A DNA stretch of 64,000 nt from Palsa-504 sp963739135. GTDB lineage: Bacteria; Actinomycetota; Actinomycetes; Streptosporangiales; Streptosporangiaceae. The stretch covers positions 62,001 through 126,000 of the forward strand of contig CAVTZG010000017.1 of assembly GCA_963739135.1 (NCBI GenBank), given 5' to 3'. Both the position numbers and the translations under genes were made by a program. The notes below the pieces were generated by a model. That model saw only the letters and a program-made list of their open reading frames with translations, searched no databases and had not been told where the DNA came from. Positions within the stretch are counted from its first letter, which is position 1, and the number at the start of each line of letters is the position of its first letter. Shown here in pieces: positions 1-10,545 of the stretch.

Positions 1-1808
1 CCTACGAGACCGGCCGGGGCATCTTCCGCAGCCGGGCCACGGCGGTGGTGGAGCAGCTGACCCCGCGGCGCTCCGGGATCGTGGTCACCGAGCTGCCCTA
101 CACGATCGGCCCGGAGAAGGTCATGGCCCGGATCAAGGACCTGGTCCAGGCCAAGAAGCTCAACGGCATCGCCGACCTGAAGGACCTGACCGACCGCAAC
201 CGCGGCCTGCACCTGGTCATCGAGGTGCGCAGCGGCTTCAACCCGGACGCCGTGCTGGCCGAGCTTTACCGGCTGACGCCGATGGAGGAGACCTTCGGCA
301 TCAACAACGTGGCCCTGGTCGACGGGCAGCCGCGGGTGCTGGGGCTGCGCGAGCTGCTGGAGATCTACGTCGCGCACCGGCTGGACGTGGTGCGGCGGCG
401 GACCGAGTTCCGGCGCCGCAAGCGCTTGGAGCGGTTGCATCTGGTCGACGGGCTCTTGGTGGCGCTGCTCAACATCGACGAGGTCATCCAGGTCATCCGG
501 TCCTCCGACGATTCGGCGGCCGCGCGGGAGCGGCTGATGGCCATCTTCGAGCTGTCCGAGATCCAGGCCCAGTACATCCTGGACACCCCGCTGCGCCGGC
601 TGACCCGCTACGACCGGCTGGAGCTGGAGCGGGAGCAGGACACGCTGCGGTCCGAGATCGCTTCGCTGACGGAGATCCTGGAGTCGGACGAACGGCTGCG
701 CGAGGTGGTGAGCGACGAACTGGCCGAGATGGCCAGGAGGTTCGGCACCCCGCGCCGCACGGTGCTGCTCGAGGGGGGTGCGGCGGCGGTGGCCGCGGTG
801 GTTCCGCTCGAGGTGACCGACGACCCGTGCGTGGTGCTGATGTCGGGCACCGGGCTGATGGCCCGAGTGACTGCCCCGGAGGATTTTTCGGCCGAACGGG
901 CCGTGCTTCCACCCGTCGGCGACCTGACCCGCTCGCCGCATGATGCGCTGGTCGCGGCGGTGCGCACCACGGCCCGGGGCACGATCGGGGTGGTGACCTC
1001 GGCCGGGCGGCTGGTCAAGGTGAACGTGCTGGAGATCCCGGGGCTGCCGCCGGGGGCGGGCGCGGCGTCGCTGGCGGGCGGCACGCCGGTGACCGAGTTC
1101 GCGGTGCTGGAACGGGGCGAGACGGTGGCCGGGCTGTGCGGGGTCGACGGCGACCTGGGCGCGGGTCTCGCGCTGGGCACCGCGGACGGCGTGGTCAAAC
1201 GGGTGCTGCCGGATTACCCGCAGAACCGGGACGAGTTCGAGGTGATCGCGCTTCGGCCCGGGGACCGGGTTGTCGGCGCCGTGCAGCTGGCCTCGGAAAC
1301 CGACGAGCTGGTGTTCATCACCTCCGACGCGCAGCTGCTGCGGTTCCCGGCCTCGGCGGTGCGGCCGCAGGGCCGGGCCGCGGGCGGGATGGCCGGCGTG
1401 CGGCTGTCTGCCGGCGCGGCCGTGGTGTGGTTCGGCGCGGTGGACGCGGCCGCGGCTTCCGGCACCCCGGCTCCGGGGTCGGCGCCGGGGACCTACTCCC
1501 CCGCGGTGGTGGTGACCGTGGCGGGCAGCTCTGGGGCGCTGCCGGGCGCGGCGGGCCGTAGCGTGAAGATCACCCCGCTGCACGAGTACCCGGCCAAGGG
1601 CCGGGCCACCGGCGGGGTCCGCTGCCAGCGGTTCCTCAAGGGCGAGGACGTGCTCGTGCTGGCCTGGGCCGGGCCCGCGCCCGCGGTGGGCGCCACCGAC
1701 GCGGGCCAGCCGGTCGACCTGCCGGACCCGGTGGGCAGGCGGGACGGCTCCGGGGTGGCGCTGCGGCGGCAGCTGGCGATTATCGGCGGAGCGGCTCGGG
1801 TCGGTTAG
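1..1808 (+). CDS. parC: DNA topoisomerase IV subunit A, 3' part
   Basis: This is the C-terminal part of a type IIA topoisomerase A subunit; the 5' end lies outside the window and the frame is open from base 3. The first residues (YETGRGIFRSRA) match the region after the catalytic tyrosine, where GyrA/ParC have a GRG motif. A long coiled-coil arm follows (residues such as RRRTEFRRRKRLERL), then a beta-pinwheel C-terminal domain that binds and wraps DNA. ParC cuts and rejoins the gate DNA segment and works as A2B2 with ParE to decatenate chromosomes. The ParC rather than GyrA assignment rests on context: parE and hrdB lie just beyond, an arrangement known from Streptomyces. The CDS ends at TAG 1806-1808 and converges on a metallo-hydrolase gene. 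Confidence 0.9.
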   Translation, partial: YETGRGIFRSRATAVVEQLTPRRSGIVVTELPYTIGPEKVMARIKDLVQAKKLNGIADLKDLTDRNRGLHLVIEVRSGFNPDAVLAELYRLTPMEETFGINNVALVDGQPRVLGLRELLEIYVAHRLDVVRRRTEFRRRKRLERLHLVDGLLVALLNIDEVIQVIRSSDDSAAARERLMAIFELSEIQAQYILDTPLRRLTRYDRLELEREQDTLRSEIASLTEILESDERLREVVSDELAEMARRFGTPRRTVLLEGGAAAVAAVVPLEVTDDPCVVLMSGTGLMARVTAPEDFSAERAVLPPVGDLTRSPHDALVAAVRTTARGTIGVVTSAGRLVKVNVLEIPGLPPGAGAASLAGGTPVTEFAVLERGETVAGLCGVDGDLGAGLALGTADGVVKRVLPDYPQNRDEFEVIALRPGDRVVGAVQLASETDELVFITSDAQLLRFPASAVRPQGRAAGGMAGVRLSAGAAVVWFGAVDAAAASGTPAPGSAPGTYSPAVVVTVAGSSGALPGAAGRSVKITPLHEYPAKGRATGGVRCQRFLKGEDVLVLAWAGPAPAVGATDAGQPVDLPDPVGRRDGSGVALRRQLAIIGGAARVG

Positions 1809-1982
1809 CAGGCGTCATAATCACGAGGTCGTCCCAGCACTGCCGGGGACAGGCTGGCGTCCGACGCCGGTATGCAGCCCTGCTGTCACACCAGCCCCAT
1901 ATTCCCCAAGATCATGGAGGATTGGGGCTTCGCCGAGTATTTGCGACGTCCTCCATCTTGGCCTTGTGTCGCACACCGATCG

Positions 1983-2810
1983 CTAGCCGGGCGTCCCGTC
2001 GCGCTGGCTTCTTCGGGCGAGCTGCTGTAGTTGCCGTTCATGCACGCCGGACATCCAATCGAACGTGGCCGATGGGCCGACCCGCGGGTCGGCAGGAGCA
2101 CCGGCGTCACGCAAGGCCTGCACGTACGCACGATCCTGGTCGATCCGTGCGCGTACCTGATCAGCTCCGCCGATGGACCCGTGGCCGGGGACGAGGACAT
2201 CGACGTCGCCCGCCACGCCCTCGATCAGCCGCAGCGCGGCGAGGTAGTCCTCGATCGGGTCAGCGGCGTCGTTCAGGTCGAGCATCGGAATCAAGGCATC
2301 AGAAAGCATGTCGCCGGCGACGAGAACCCCGCGTTCCTCGATCAGCAGCGCCGCATGGCCCGGGGCATGCGCTTGATGCTCGATAATCCGGACTTGAGGG
2401 CCATCCCAAGGAATCCGCGCAGTTTCGGCGGGCAGGCCGGTAGTGAGGCCGAGCAGGTCCAGCGGTACCTGCTCGGCGATGTCCGGCGGTATCCACCCGG
2501 CGATGCTGTCCTTCCAATGCGGACCCGACAGCCGATCTCGGACAGTAGCCGCGCAGCGGGCTGTGCCGTAACGGGGCGCCGCGCCGAGCCTGGCGTGCCA
2601 GAGCAGGTGATCCCAATGGGGATGCGTCGAGAAGCCTGCCACAACGGTCTGGCCCAACTCGCCAAGGTCGTTCGCGAGGCAGGCCATTTCGTAGCCGTGT
2701 ACCCCGGGGTCGATGAGCAACACGCCAGCCTGGCCGTGCACGACAACGGCGTTGCTCTGGCAGAACTCGCTCTGGTGGATCAGCACACCCTCCGCGACCT
2801 GCCTCAGCAC
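1983..2810 (-). CDS. MBL-fold metallo-hydrolase
   Basis: A 275-residue metallo-beta-lactamase-fold hydrolase. The zinc-binding signature HPHWDH is at residues 63-68, followed by a later histidine in HAPGH, an aspartate in AGDM and a C-terminal PGHG, so both metal sites look intact. The start is taken as GTG 2810 because AAGGAG lies four bases upstream; an in-frame TTG at 2879 would extend the protein but lacks a ribosome site. No signal peptide is seen, so it is probably cytoplasmic. It is divergent from an HxlR-type regulator gene with only 74 bp between them, so that regulator probably controls it. The substrate is unknown; family members hydrolyse thioesters, lactones, quaternary-ammonium-type or glyoxalase-type substrates. 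Confidence 0.8.
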   Translation of the reverse strand: MLRQVAEGVLIHQSEFCQSNAVVVHGQAGVLLIDPGVHGYEMACLANDLGELGQTVVAGFSTHPHWDHLLWHARLGAAPRYGTARCAATVRDRLSGPHWKDSIAGWIPPDIAEQVPLDLLGLTTGLPAETARIPWDGPQVRIIEHQAHAPGHAALLIEERGVLVAGDMLSDALIPMLDLNDAADPIEDYLAALRLIEGVAGDVDVLVPGHGSIGGADQVRARIDQDRAYVQALRDAGAPADPRVGPSATFDWMSGVHERQLQQLARRSQRDGTPG

Positions 2811-2884
2811 GGGACTCCTTCCGCTTGTGGTTTGCAACCGCTTGTCGAGACGGTAGTACCTGGCGGTAGTAGATTGCAAGCAGT
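2811..2884. promoter_or_regulatory. Divergent promoter/operator region, MBL hydrolase and HxlR regulator
   Basis: The 74-bp region between the divergent genes holds two direct copies of GGTAGTA (2852-2858 and 2865-2871, 13 bp apart) and two TTGCAA sextamers (near 2832 and 2874). TAGATT lies about 11 bp before the regulator's ATG, so that mRNA may be leaderless. The direct repeats are a plausible HxlR operator. This is inference from position and repetition only. Confidence 0.4.
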
Positions 2885-3381
2885 ATGGGCGAAGCGCATG
2901 AGCCGCGGTCGGGGTGCCCGATCAACGCCACCATCGAGGTGTTCGGCGATCGCTGGAGCCTGCTCGTCCTCCGCGACATCGTCTTCGGAGACCGCCGCTA
3001 TTTCCGAGAGCTGCAGGCCGGCGAGAAGAGGGGATCGCCTCAAATATTCTCGCCGACCGACTCAAGCGACTCGTCGAGTTGGGATTGCTCACCCGTGAGG
3101 ACACGCGAGCCGGCCAGCGGGCGCGCTACAGCCTGACCGAACCCGCGATCCAACTCGTACCCGTGTTCGCGCAGCTCGGCAGCTGGGGACTTCGCCACCG
3201 GCCCACGAGCCGCGCGCTGCGCGTTCGCGCCGAGCTGCTCGAACAAGGCGGCCCCGCGCTCTGGCAAGAGTTCATGGACGAGCTTCGCCGCTCGCACCTC
3301 GGCTCCGAATCCCCAGCGCGATCACCGAGCGTTCGCGAGCGCCTGAACGCGGCCTACCTCGCTGCTACCAACTCCTCGTAG
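2885..3381 (+). pseudogene. HxlR-family winged-helix regulator, single-base frameshift
   Basis: The gene encodes an HxlR-type transcription regulator, about 165 residues if intact. The first frame, from ATG 2885, carries the hallmark N-terminal cysteine (CPINATIEVFGDRWSLLVL) up to FRELQAGEK. The second frame carries the rest (EGIASNILADRLKRLVELG) to the stop at 3379-3381. The switch is at about 3026-3030 in ggcgagaagagggg; one extra G there would restore a normal HxlR sequence. It is therefore either a recent null mutation or a base-calling error. HxlR regulators often use the N-terminal Cys as a redox or electrophile sensor. The divergent metallo-hydrolase is the likely target. Confidence 0.75.
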
Positions 3382-3555
3382 CTGCCAGGCAGTCGACCAT
3401 GTCCGAGACACGTGAGCGCGTCCACGCCGCGGCCGGTCGGGGTGATCCTGGCGGCGAGGCAGTACTTGCTGGTGCAACTTCTCCCGTACTCCGGCCTGAT
3501 GCCAGTCACGGAAAGTGATGATAGCAGCGCTCAGGGTTACCGAGCGCGTATTCGC

Positions 3556-5649
3556 TCAGGTGTCGATGCGGGACAGGTCGAGCTCGGCGGCGCCGGCCAC
3601 GATGAAGTCGCGGCGGGGGGCCACCTCGGTCCCCATCAGCAGGTTGAACATGTCAGCGGCCACGGTGGCGTCCTCGATCCTGATCCGGCGCAGGGTCCGG
3701 TGCCGCGGGTCCACGGTCGTCTCGGCCAGCTGGGAGGCGTCCATCTCGCCCAGGCCCTTGTAGCGCTGCACCGGCTCCTTCCACCGCTGGCCGCGCCGCT
3801 CCAGGTCGAGCAGCGTGCGGTTCAGCTCGGCGTCGGAGTAGGTGTACCGGTACTTGTCCTGGCCCTTGCGCACGTTCATCAACTCGATCCGGTGCAGCGG
3901 CGGCACCGCGGCGAAGACCCGTCCCGCGTCCAGCATCGGCCGCAGGTAGCGGTAGAACAGCGTGAGCAGCAGGGTGCGGATGTGCGCGCCGTCCACGTCG
4001 GCGTCGGCCATGAAGATGATCCGCTGGTACCTGGCCGAGTCCAGGTCGAACGAGTTGCCTGAGCCCGCCCCGATGACTTGGATGATGGCGGCGCACTCGG
4101 CGTTCTTCAGCATGTCGGCCAGCGAGGCCTTCTGCACGTTGAGGATCTTGCCGCGGATCGGCAGCAGGGCCTGGAACTCCGAGTCCCTGGCCAGCTTGGC
4201 CGTGCCCAGCGCGGAGTCGCCCTCGACGATGAACAGCTCGCTGCGGTCGTCGGCGGACCGGCAGTCGACCAGCTTGGCCGGCAGCGACGAGCTGGCCAGC
4301 GCCGACTTGCGCCGCTGGTTGTCGCGGTGCTCGCGGGCGGCGATGCGGGCCTTGGCCGCCGAGACCACCTTCTCGAGTGCCGCGCGGGCTTGCTGCTTGG
4401 CGCCCCGCGGCGGGGTCTCGAAGTAGGCGCTGAGCTGGGAGTTTACGATTTGCGCGACGATCTTGGCGGCAGCTGGGGTGCCGAGCACCTCCTTGGTCTG
4501 GCCCTCGAACTGCGGCTCGGGCAGCCGCACCGAGACCACCGCGACCAGGCCCTCGAGCACGTCCTCCTTGGTCACCGGCTCGTCGCCGTTCTTCAGCAGC
4601 CGGGCCGCGCGGAGCTGGTCGTTCATGGTGCGGACCATGGCCCGCTCGAAGCCGGCCACGTGGGTGCCGCCGTGCGGAGTGGCGATGACGTTGACGAACG
4701 AGCGGACCACGGAGTCGTAGCCGCTGCCCCACTGGACCGCGACGTCCACGTTGAGCTCGCGCTCCACCTCGGTGGGCGTCATGTGCCCCCGGTCGTCGAG
4801 CACCGGGATGGTCTCGGTGAAGTTGCCGGAACCGGTCAGCCGCAGCACGTCGGTGACCGGCTCGCCGGAGCCCAGGTGGGCGCAGAACTCGCTGATGCCG
4901 CCGTCGAAGCGGAACTCGGCCTGGCTGGGCTCCTCGCCCTCCTCGCGGATGGTGATGTCCAGGCCGGGCACCAGGTAGGCGGTCTGCCGGGCCCGCCCGG
5001 CCAGCGCATCGAAGCTGAACCGCGCGTCGCGCAGGAAGACCTGGCGGTCCGGCCAGAACCTGATCCGGGTGCCGGTGGCCTTCCTGGCCAGCCGGCTCAG
5101 GGCGCGCAGGCCCGACTTCCTGGTGAAGTCCGCGTCCGGGCCAGGCCCGGCGAACTCGCCGGTGACGCCGCGGCGGAAGCTGGCCGCCCAGGTCCGCCCA
5201 TCCCGGTCCACCTCCACGTCCAGCCGCGCGGCCAGCGCGTTGACTACCGAGGCGCCCACGCCGTGCAGCCCGCCGGAGGCGGTGTAGGAGCCGCCGCCGA
5301 ACTTGCCGCCCGCGTGCAGCCGGGTCATGACCAGTTCCACGCCGGTCAGCTTGGTCTTGCGCTCCACGTCGACCGGGATGCCCCGGCCGTTGTCCCTGAC
5401 CTCGGCCGAGCCGTCGGCGTGCAGGATCACCTCGATCCGGGTGCAGTGCCCGCCCAGCGCCTCGTCCACCGCGTTGTCGAAGATCTCCCACAGGCAGTGC
5501 TGCAGGCCGCGGCCGTCGGTGGACCCGACGTACATGCCGGGCCGCTTGCGCACCGCGTCCAGGCCCTCCAGGACCGACAGGTGCCGGGCGGTGTAGGCGT
5601 TGGCGGCCTTATCCGCGGGCATCCGGGTAGCGGTGGTCAGGGCGGTCAC
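3556..5649 (-). CDS. parE: DNA topoisomerase IV subunit B
   Basis: A 697-residue type IIA topoisomerase B subunit. The GHKL ATPase motifs are present: EIFDNAVDEA (55-64), DNGRGIP (86-92) and GGLHGVG (126-132). A transducer domain follows, then the TOPRIM metal site with EGDSALG (476-482) and DADVDG (549-554), and a C-terminal domain with RYKGLGEMD. It supplies the ATP-driven gate of topoisomerase IV, which separates linked daughter chromosomes. The GTG start at 5649 has a GGAAGGAG ribosome site 11 bases upstream; an in-frame ATG at 5625 is an alternative. It is assigned as ParE rather than GyrB from its length and its place between parC and hrdB; GyrB would normally sit near dnaA and recF. 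Confidence 0.92.
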   Translation of the reverse strand: MTALTTATRMPADKAANAYTARHLSVLEGLDAVRKRPGMYVGSTDGRGLQHCLWEIFDNAVDEALGGHCTRIEVILHADGSAEVRDNGRGIPVDVERKTKLTGVELVMTRLHAGGKFGGGSYTASGGLHGVGASVVNALAARLDVEVDRDGRTWAASFRRGVTGEFAGPGPDADFTRKSGLRALSRLARKATGTRIRFWPDRQVFLRDARFSFDALAGRARQTAYLVPGLDITIREEGEEPSQAEFRFDGGISEFCAHLGSGEPVTDVLRLTGSGNFTETIPVLDDRGHMTPTEVERELNVDVAVQWGSGYDSVVRSFVNVIATPHGGTHVAGFERAMVRTMNDQLRAARLLKNGDEPVTKEDVLEGLVAVVSVRLPEPQFEGQTKEVLGTPAAAKIVAQIVNSQLSAYFETPPRGAKQQARAALEKVVSAAKARIAAREHRDNQRRKSALASSSLPAKLVDCRSADDRSELFIVEGDSALGTAKLARDSEFQALLPIRGKILNVQKASLADMLKNAECAAIIQVIGAGSGNSFDLDSARYQRIIFMADADVDGAHIRTLLLTLFYRYLRPMLDAGRVFAAVPPLHRIELMNVRKGQDKYRYTYSDAELNRTLLDLERRGQRWKEPVQRYKGLGEMDASQLAETTVDPRHRTLRRIRIEDATVAADMFNLLMGTEVAPRRDFIVAGAAELDLSRIDT

Positions 5650-5826
5650 GGCCGACCGGTCTCCTTCCGGGAAGCGGCCCCGCGCCGGGGCCTATCGAAC
5701 AGAGTAGCGTCTGCAGGCGAGCAGCGGCGGCCACGCCACGCGGCGGCCCGCCGGGTAATCCTAGACTCACCCCGACGAATGCTTCACCCGGCCCCAATCT
5801 GGGTACATCGTAGATTAGAGACATAC

Positions 5827-5877
5827 GGTGCCTGTGTGCCGCCGGTAATTCCAAGCGACCGGCGGGACGCAGGCACC
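5827..5877. repeat. Strong imperfect inverted repeat in the parE/zinc-ribbon gap
   Basis: GGTGCCTG (5827-5834) plus CCGCCGGT (5839-5846) pairs with ACCGGCGG (5858-5865) plus CAGGCACC (5870-5877). The result is a nearly continuous 20-bp stem with an 11-base loop. No T-run follows, so it is not a standard terminator. It lies in the 418-bp stretch between the parE start and the small zinc-ribbon gene, where nothing else is recognised apart from TATAAG at 6021. It could be a leader RNA structure or a protein-binding site for either divergent gene. Confidence 0.5.
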
Positions 5878-6067
5878 ATGTGTCCCTGGCAGCAAAGTAA
5901 ACACGGAGCGTCCCAGGACGGTTTTCGCTTGTGGCGTACACCACCCCGAGTGGGGAACGCGGACAGCTGGGTATGTGTTGCACTGAGCTGTAGGACCGAA
6001 AACTCAGGGCCATACGGATGTATAAGCCGGAGGCACGACGCGAGGGAGGCGACGTTGTTCTGGAGCC

Positions 6068-6265
6068 ATAGCCCCCACAAGGCCGCTGACTGCCCTGGAT
6101 GTCTGCGATCGCTGCGGCGCCCAGGCGTATGTTCGCGTGCTACTTGCCAACTCAGGAGAGCTTCTGTTCTGCGCGCACCACGGCCGGGTGCACGCCCAGG
6201 CGCTGGCGAAGGTGGCGATCGACATCCAGGACGAGAGCAACCGGCTGTCGGAGCCGCAGCCATAA
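6068..6265 (+). CDS. Small zinc-ribbon-like protein (DUF7455 type)
   Basis: The frame ending at TAA 6263-6265 encodes about 65 residues, with CDRCGAQAYV followed by a strand and CAHHGR: a Cys4/His-type metal-binding knuckle as in DUF7455 proteins. Such proteins occur next to hrdB and parE in streptomycetes. The start is uncertain. The frame opens after a TAA at 6023, but no ATG, GTG or TTG is in frame before LTALDVCDRC. GGGAGG (6044-6049) followed by TTG 6055 is a good initiation site but is one base out of frame. One base fewer in the CCCCC run at 6071-6076 would join them. The start given is therefore the beginning of recognisable sequence. Function is unknown. The gene is followed by a strong terminator. 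Confidence 0.6.
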   Translation: MAPTRPLTALDVCDRCGAQAYVRVLLANSGELLFCAHHGRVHAQALAKVAIDIQDESNRLSEPQP

Positions 6266-6316
6266 CACAGGCCTGAGCGGCCAGGCCGGCAATGACGCCG
6301 GCCGTCGGCGTGGGAC

Positions 6317-6350
6317 GCCGACGCCAGTAGCTGACTGGCGTCGGCTTTTT
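6317..6350 (+). terminator. Rho-independent terminator after the zinc-ribbon gene
   Basis: A perfect 12-bp stem, GCCGACGCCAGT (6317-6328) with ACTGGCGTCGGC (6334-6345), has a 5-base loop and is followed by TTTTT at 6346-6350. It lies 52 bp past the stop of the small zinc-ribbon gene. It may also shield that gene from the convergent sigma factor gene. Confidence 0.88.
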
Positions 6351-6393
6351 GCTGGGCTTTTGCCGGCCCCGGCGCAGCCGCCGCGGAACGTCA

Positions 6394-6441
6394 TGAAACC
6401 CGGGTTTCACTACCCCGCGGGGTGCTGAAACCCGGGTTTCA
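6394..6441. repeat. Two copies of the palindrome TGAAACCCGGGTTTCA
   Basis: The perfect 16-bp palindrome TGAAACCCGGGTTTCA occurs at 6394-6409 and 6426-6441, and again at 38544-38559. The second and third copies share the flank GGGGTGC on one side and T on the other. Two of the loci are just past the 3' ends of leftward genes (hrdB here, mshC at 38568). They may be dispersed terminator-like or regulator-binding repeats. Confidence 0.8.
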
Positions 6442-6529
6442 TTCCGCTTCGGAGCCGCTTCGGGGCGGCTCGGGAGCCGCTTCGGGGGCGGCTTCCGGGC
6501 GCGCTGAGGCGGCTCGGCGCTGGGGCGGG

Positions 6530-7999
<1,470 letters not shown>

Positions 8000-8114
8000 G
8001 GTCACCCCTTCCTTCGCTGGCTAGATGCCACTAGGGACTGATTCAACCCGCCTGCCTCCCACTCAAACCATAGGCTGCGACCAGGAGTGACTTGTACGCC
8101 TCCGCCCGGCGCCG

Positions 8115-10232
8115 TCACCGCCCGCCGCCCGAAGGCACGTGCATGACCAGCACGGTGACGTCATCGTCTTGGTCGTGACCTGCGAGCATACGATCCACCA
8201 GGTACTCGAGCAGCCGTTCCGGGTGGCCGAGCACGTCCTCATCGGCGCGTGCCGCCACGGCCGCCAGCTCCTCCAACCCTGCGTCCAGGCCACGATTCCT
8301 GTTCTCTACCAAGCCGTCAGAATAGAAAACCGCCGTGCTGCCCGGGCGCAAGCTGAACGTGTGCTGCTTTCTCGGGCTGGCCCAGCCGAGCGGGGTGCCC
8401 GCCTCCACGTGGTCAAACCGCGGCGCGGTACCCGCCTCTAGAACAAGGGCGGGCAGGTGCCCGGCATTCCCGAGCATGCCGTCGCCGGTCTCCGGATCGA
8501 TGACCAGATAGGCGACGGTGGTGACCTGCTCCTCGGGCTCGGTGGCGCTGAACAGCCGGTCCAGGCCGCCCAGGACCGCGGCCGGGCGGGAGTCGGAAAG
8601 CGCCAGCGCGCGCAGCGCGTTGCGCACCCGGCCCATGCCGGCCGCGGCGGTCAGCCCCTTGCCCATGACGTCGCCGACCGCCACCGCCAGTCGCTGGTCG
8701 GCCAGCCGGAACGCGTCGTACCAGTCGCCGCCGATCTCCATGTTCTTGGCCACCGGCCGGTAGCTGGCCGCCAGGACCAGGCCCGGCAGCACGGGCAGCT
8801 GGTCGGGCAGCAGGCTGCGCTGTAGCGTCTCGGCCGTAGTGTGCTCCCGCTCGTACAGCCCGGCCCGCTCCACGGCCAGCGAGCACTGGCCGGCCAGCGC
8901 CTCCAGGAAGACCCGTTCCTCCTCGGTGATCCGCCGCGGGCGGCCGAACGAGAACCGCAGCGCGCCCAGCGGAGCCCCCGCGGCCAGCAGCGGCAGGCCC
9001 ACCCAGGAGCGCTCGTCGGAGTCCGCGGCCACAGTGGCCGGGTCGATGTCAAGCTCGCCCTCGAACTGCCTGCGCAGGTCGGCCGGGTCCTCGACCAGCA
9101 CGGGCCGCCGGGTCGCGATGGCCTTGGTCATCACGCTCGGGGACTGGAGGGTCAGCGGCCCGCCCGCCGAGTCCGGCGCGCCCTGCACGCCGTCGTCGTT
9201 GACCACCCGCAGCCGGGCGCCGTCGGCCTCGAGCAGCGCCACGGCCGAGCGCAGCGCACCGATCGCGGTCCGGCCCACCTCGGTGATGACCTCCACCACC
9301 TGCTCCACGGTGAGCGCCTCGGCCAGCATGGAAGTGGCCTGCTGCAGCCGCGCGGTGCGCAGCGCCGCGGCGGACAGCTGCTCGGTCAGCCGGCCGCGCA
9401 TCTCCTCGGCCTCGCGCTGGCTGGTCACGTCGGTGCTGGCGCCGACCCACTCGACGATCTTGCCGTCGCGCTCGATCGGCACTGCCCGCACGTCGTAGTG
9501 CCGGTACGAGCCGCCCTTGGTCCTGATCCGGTACCTGTCGTCGAAGACCTTGCCGGTCCGGACGCACTCGCGCCAGTCGCGCTCGACCCGCTCCCGGTCC
9601 TCGGGATGGATTGAGGCCAGCCAGCCGTGCCCGATGTACTCCTCGGCGCTCTGCCCGGTGATCCAGCGGAACTCGGGCGCGTCTTCCTTCATCGCGCCGT
9701 CGGGCGCCGCCACCCAGACGACCTGGGCGCCGCCCTGGACCAGCGAGCGGTAGCGCTCCTCGCTGCGCCTGATCTCCTCCTCGCCCGCGTGCCCGGCGCC
9801 GTCGAGCAGGATGAGGCCGACTCCGGCGATCACCCCGGCCGCGTCGTGCAGCGGGAACCAGGAAGCTGTGTACCCCTGGGGGGACGACGGTTCTCTCCCG
9901 GGGGGACCCATCCCCCCGGGCCCCCCTTGGGAACCCCCCCGATCCTGGGGGGGATCCATCCCCCCCAGACCCCCCTGGGGCGTGCCGTCGCCCAGCACCT
10001 TGCGCAGCGCGACGTCGGCTCGGGCCGCGACGTCCTCGGGCCACAGGTCGGCGGGAAGCTTGCCGGAGTGGTCTGCTTCCGCCGTGCCGAAGATCCGGGC
10101 CAGCGCAGCATTCACCCAGCGGAAGCGCAGATCGGACCCGAACAAGGCCAGGCCGACAGGCGCCTCGCGCATCAGCATGTCCACCAGAGCGGCCTGCGAC
10201 GGGTCGCGTTGCCTGGGCACAGACGTCTCCAT
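8115..10232 (-). CDS. PAS-PAS-GAF PP2C (SpoIIE-type) serine phosphatase
   Basis: A signalling phosphatase with two PAS domains (the second around HPEDRERVERDWRE), a GAF domain and a C-terminal PPM/SpoIIE phosphatase. The metal-binding motifs are clear: GGDWYDAF, GDVMGKG, GNAGHLPALV, YSDGLVE and DDDVTVLV. Such enzymes usually dephosphorylate anti-sigma-factor antagonists, controlling alternative sigma factors. ATG 10232 (METSVPRQRD) is chosen because the domain match begins there; the frame is open to 10364 but the extra sequence is Arg-rich and unlike the family. The first PAS domain is interrupted by a Gly/Pro-rich stretch encoded by G/C homopolymer palindromes (9880-9978). No transmembrane segment is seen, so it is a cytoplasmic sensor. 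The ligand is unknown. Confidence 0.85.
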   Translation of the reverse strand: METSVPRQRDPSQAALVDMLMREAPVGLALFGSDLRFRWVNAALARIFGTAEADHSGKLPADLWPEDVAARADVALRKVLGDGTPQGGLGGMDPPQDRGGSQGGPGGMGPPGREPSSPQGYTASWFPLHDAAGVIAGVGLILLDGAGHAGEEEIRRSEERYRSLVQGGAQVVWVAAPDGAMKEDAPEFRWITGQSAEEYIGHGWLASIHPEDRERVERDWRECVRTGKVFDDRYRIRTKGGSYRHYDVRAVPIERDGKIVEWVGASTDVTSQREAEEMRGRLTEQLSAAALRTARLQQATSMLAEALTVEQVVEVITEVGRTAIGALRSAVALLEADGARLRVVNDDGVQGAPDSAGGPLTLQSPSVMTKAIATRRPVLVEDPADLRRQFEGELDIDPATVAADSDERSWVGLPLLAAGAPLGALRFSFGRPRRITEEERVFLEALAGQCSLAVERAGLYEREHTTAETLQRSLLPDQLPVLPGLVLAASYRPVAKNMEIGGDWYDAFRLADQRLAVAVGDVMGKGLTAAAGMGRVRNALRALALSDSRPAAVLGGLDRLFSATEPEEQVTTVAYLVIDPETGDGMLGNAGHLPALVLEAGTAPRFDHVEAGTPLGWASPRKQHTFSLRPGSTAVFYSDGLVENRNRGLDAGLEELAAVAARADEDVLGHPERLLEYLVDRMLAGHDQDDDVTVLVMHVPSGGGR
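9880..9978. repeat. GC-rich palindromic insertion inside the phosphatase gene (two units)
   Basis: Runs of six or seven G or C form two hairpins, built on CCCGGGGGG/CCCCCCGGG and CTGGGGGGG/CCCCCCCAG. In the coding frame they give GGLGGMDPPQD and GGPGGMGPPGR. Related units occur in frame at 14096-14127 and 40172-40216. The reading frame is kept, which adds about 33 residues to the first PAS domain. Confidence 0.7.
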
Positions 10233-10545
10233 GCTCACGATGGACACCTGCTCACGACGGACACCCGCCTGCCGCGCCGGGGCCAGCCGCTGGGAGGCCA
10301 GCCGCTTGGAGCACTGCCATGGGCGGCTCCTTCCCCGGGGATCGTCGTTCCCGCAGCCAACCAATTAAGCGTGCCACAGTCCGGCAATTGGTGCGGCCCG
10401 GAAACCGGATTCGCGGCCAGCGAACGCCGATCTACCCGGAACGTCAGGATAGTCTGCGTGTCGCGTGTCGTTTATGAGGCGGAATTACAGCGGGCATGAC
10501 ACCGTAGCATAGCGTCCGCATGTCCAGATCTGAGAGGCTATCAGG

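Noticed and set aside
1..1808. GyrA instead of ParC
   Set aside because: The A-subunit C-terminal domains are similar, but the neighbouring parE and hrdB genes and the absence of gyrB/dnaA/recF context favour ParC.
4078..6276. Long rightward open frame opposite parE
   Set aside because: It is a high-GC shadow of parE with low-complexity translation and no recognisable domain.
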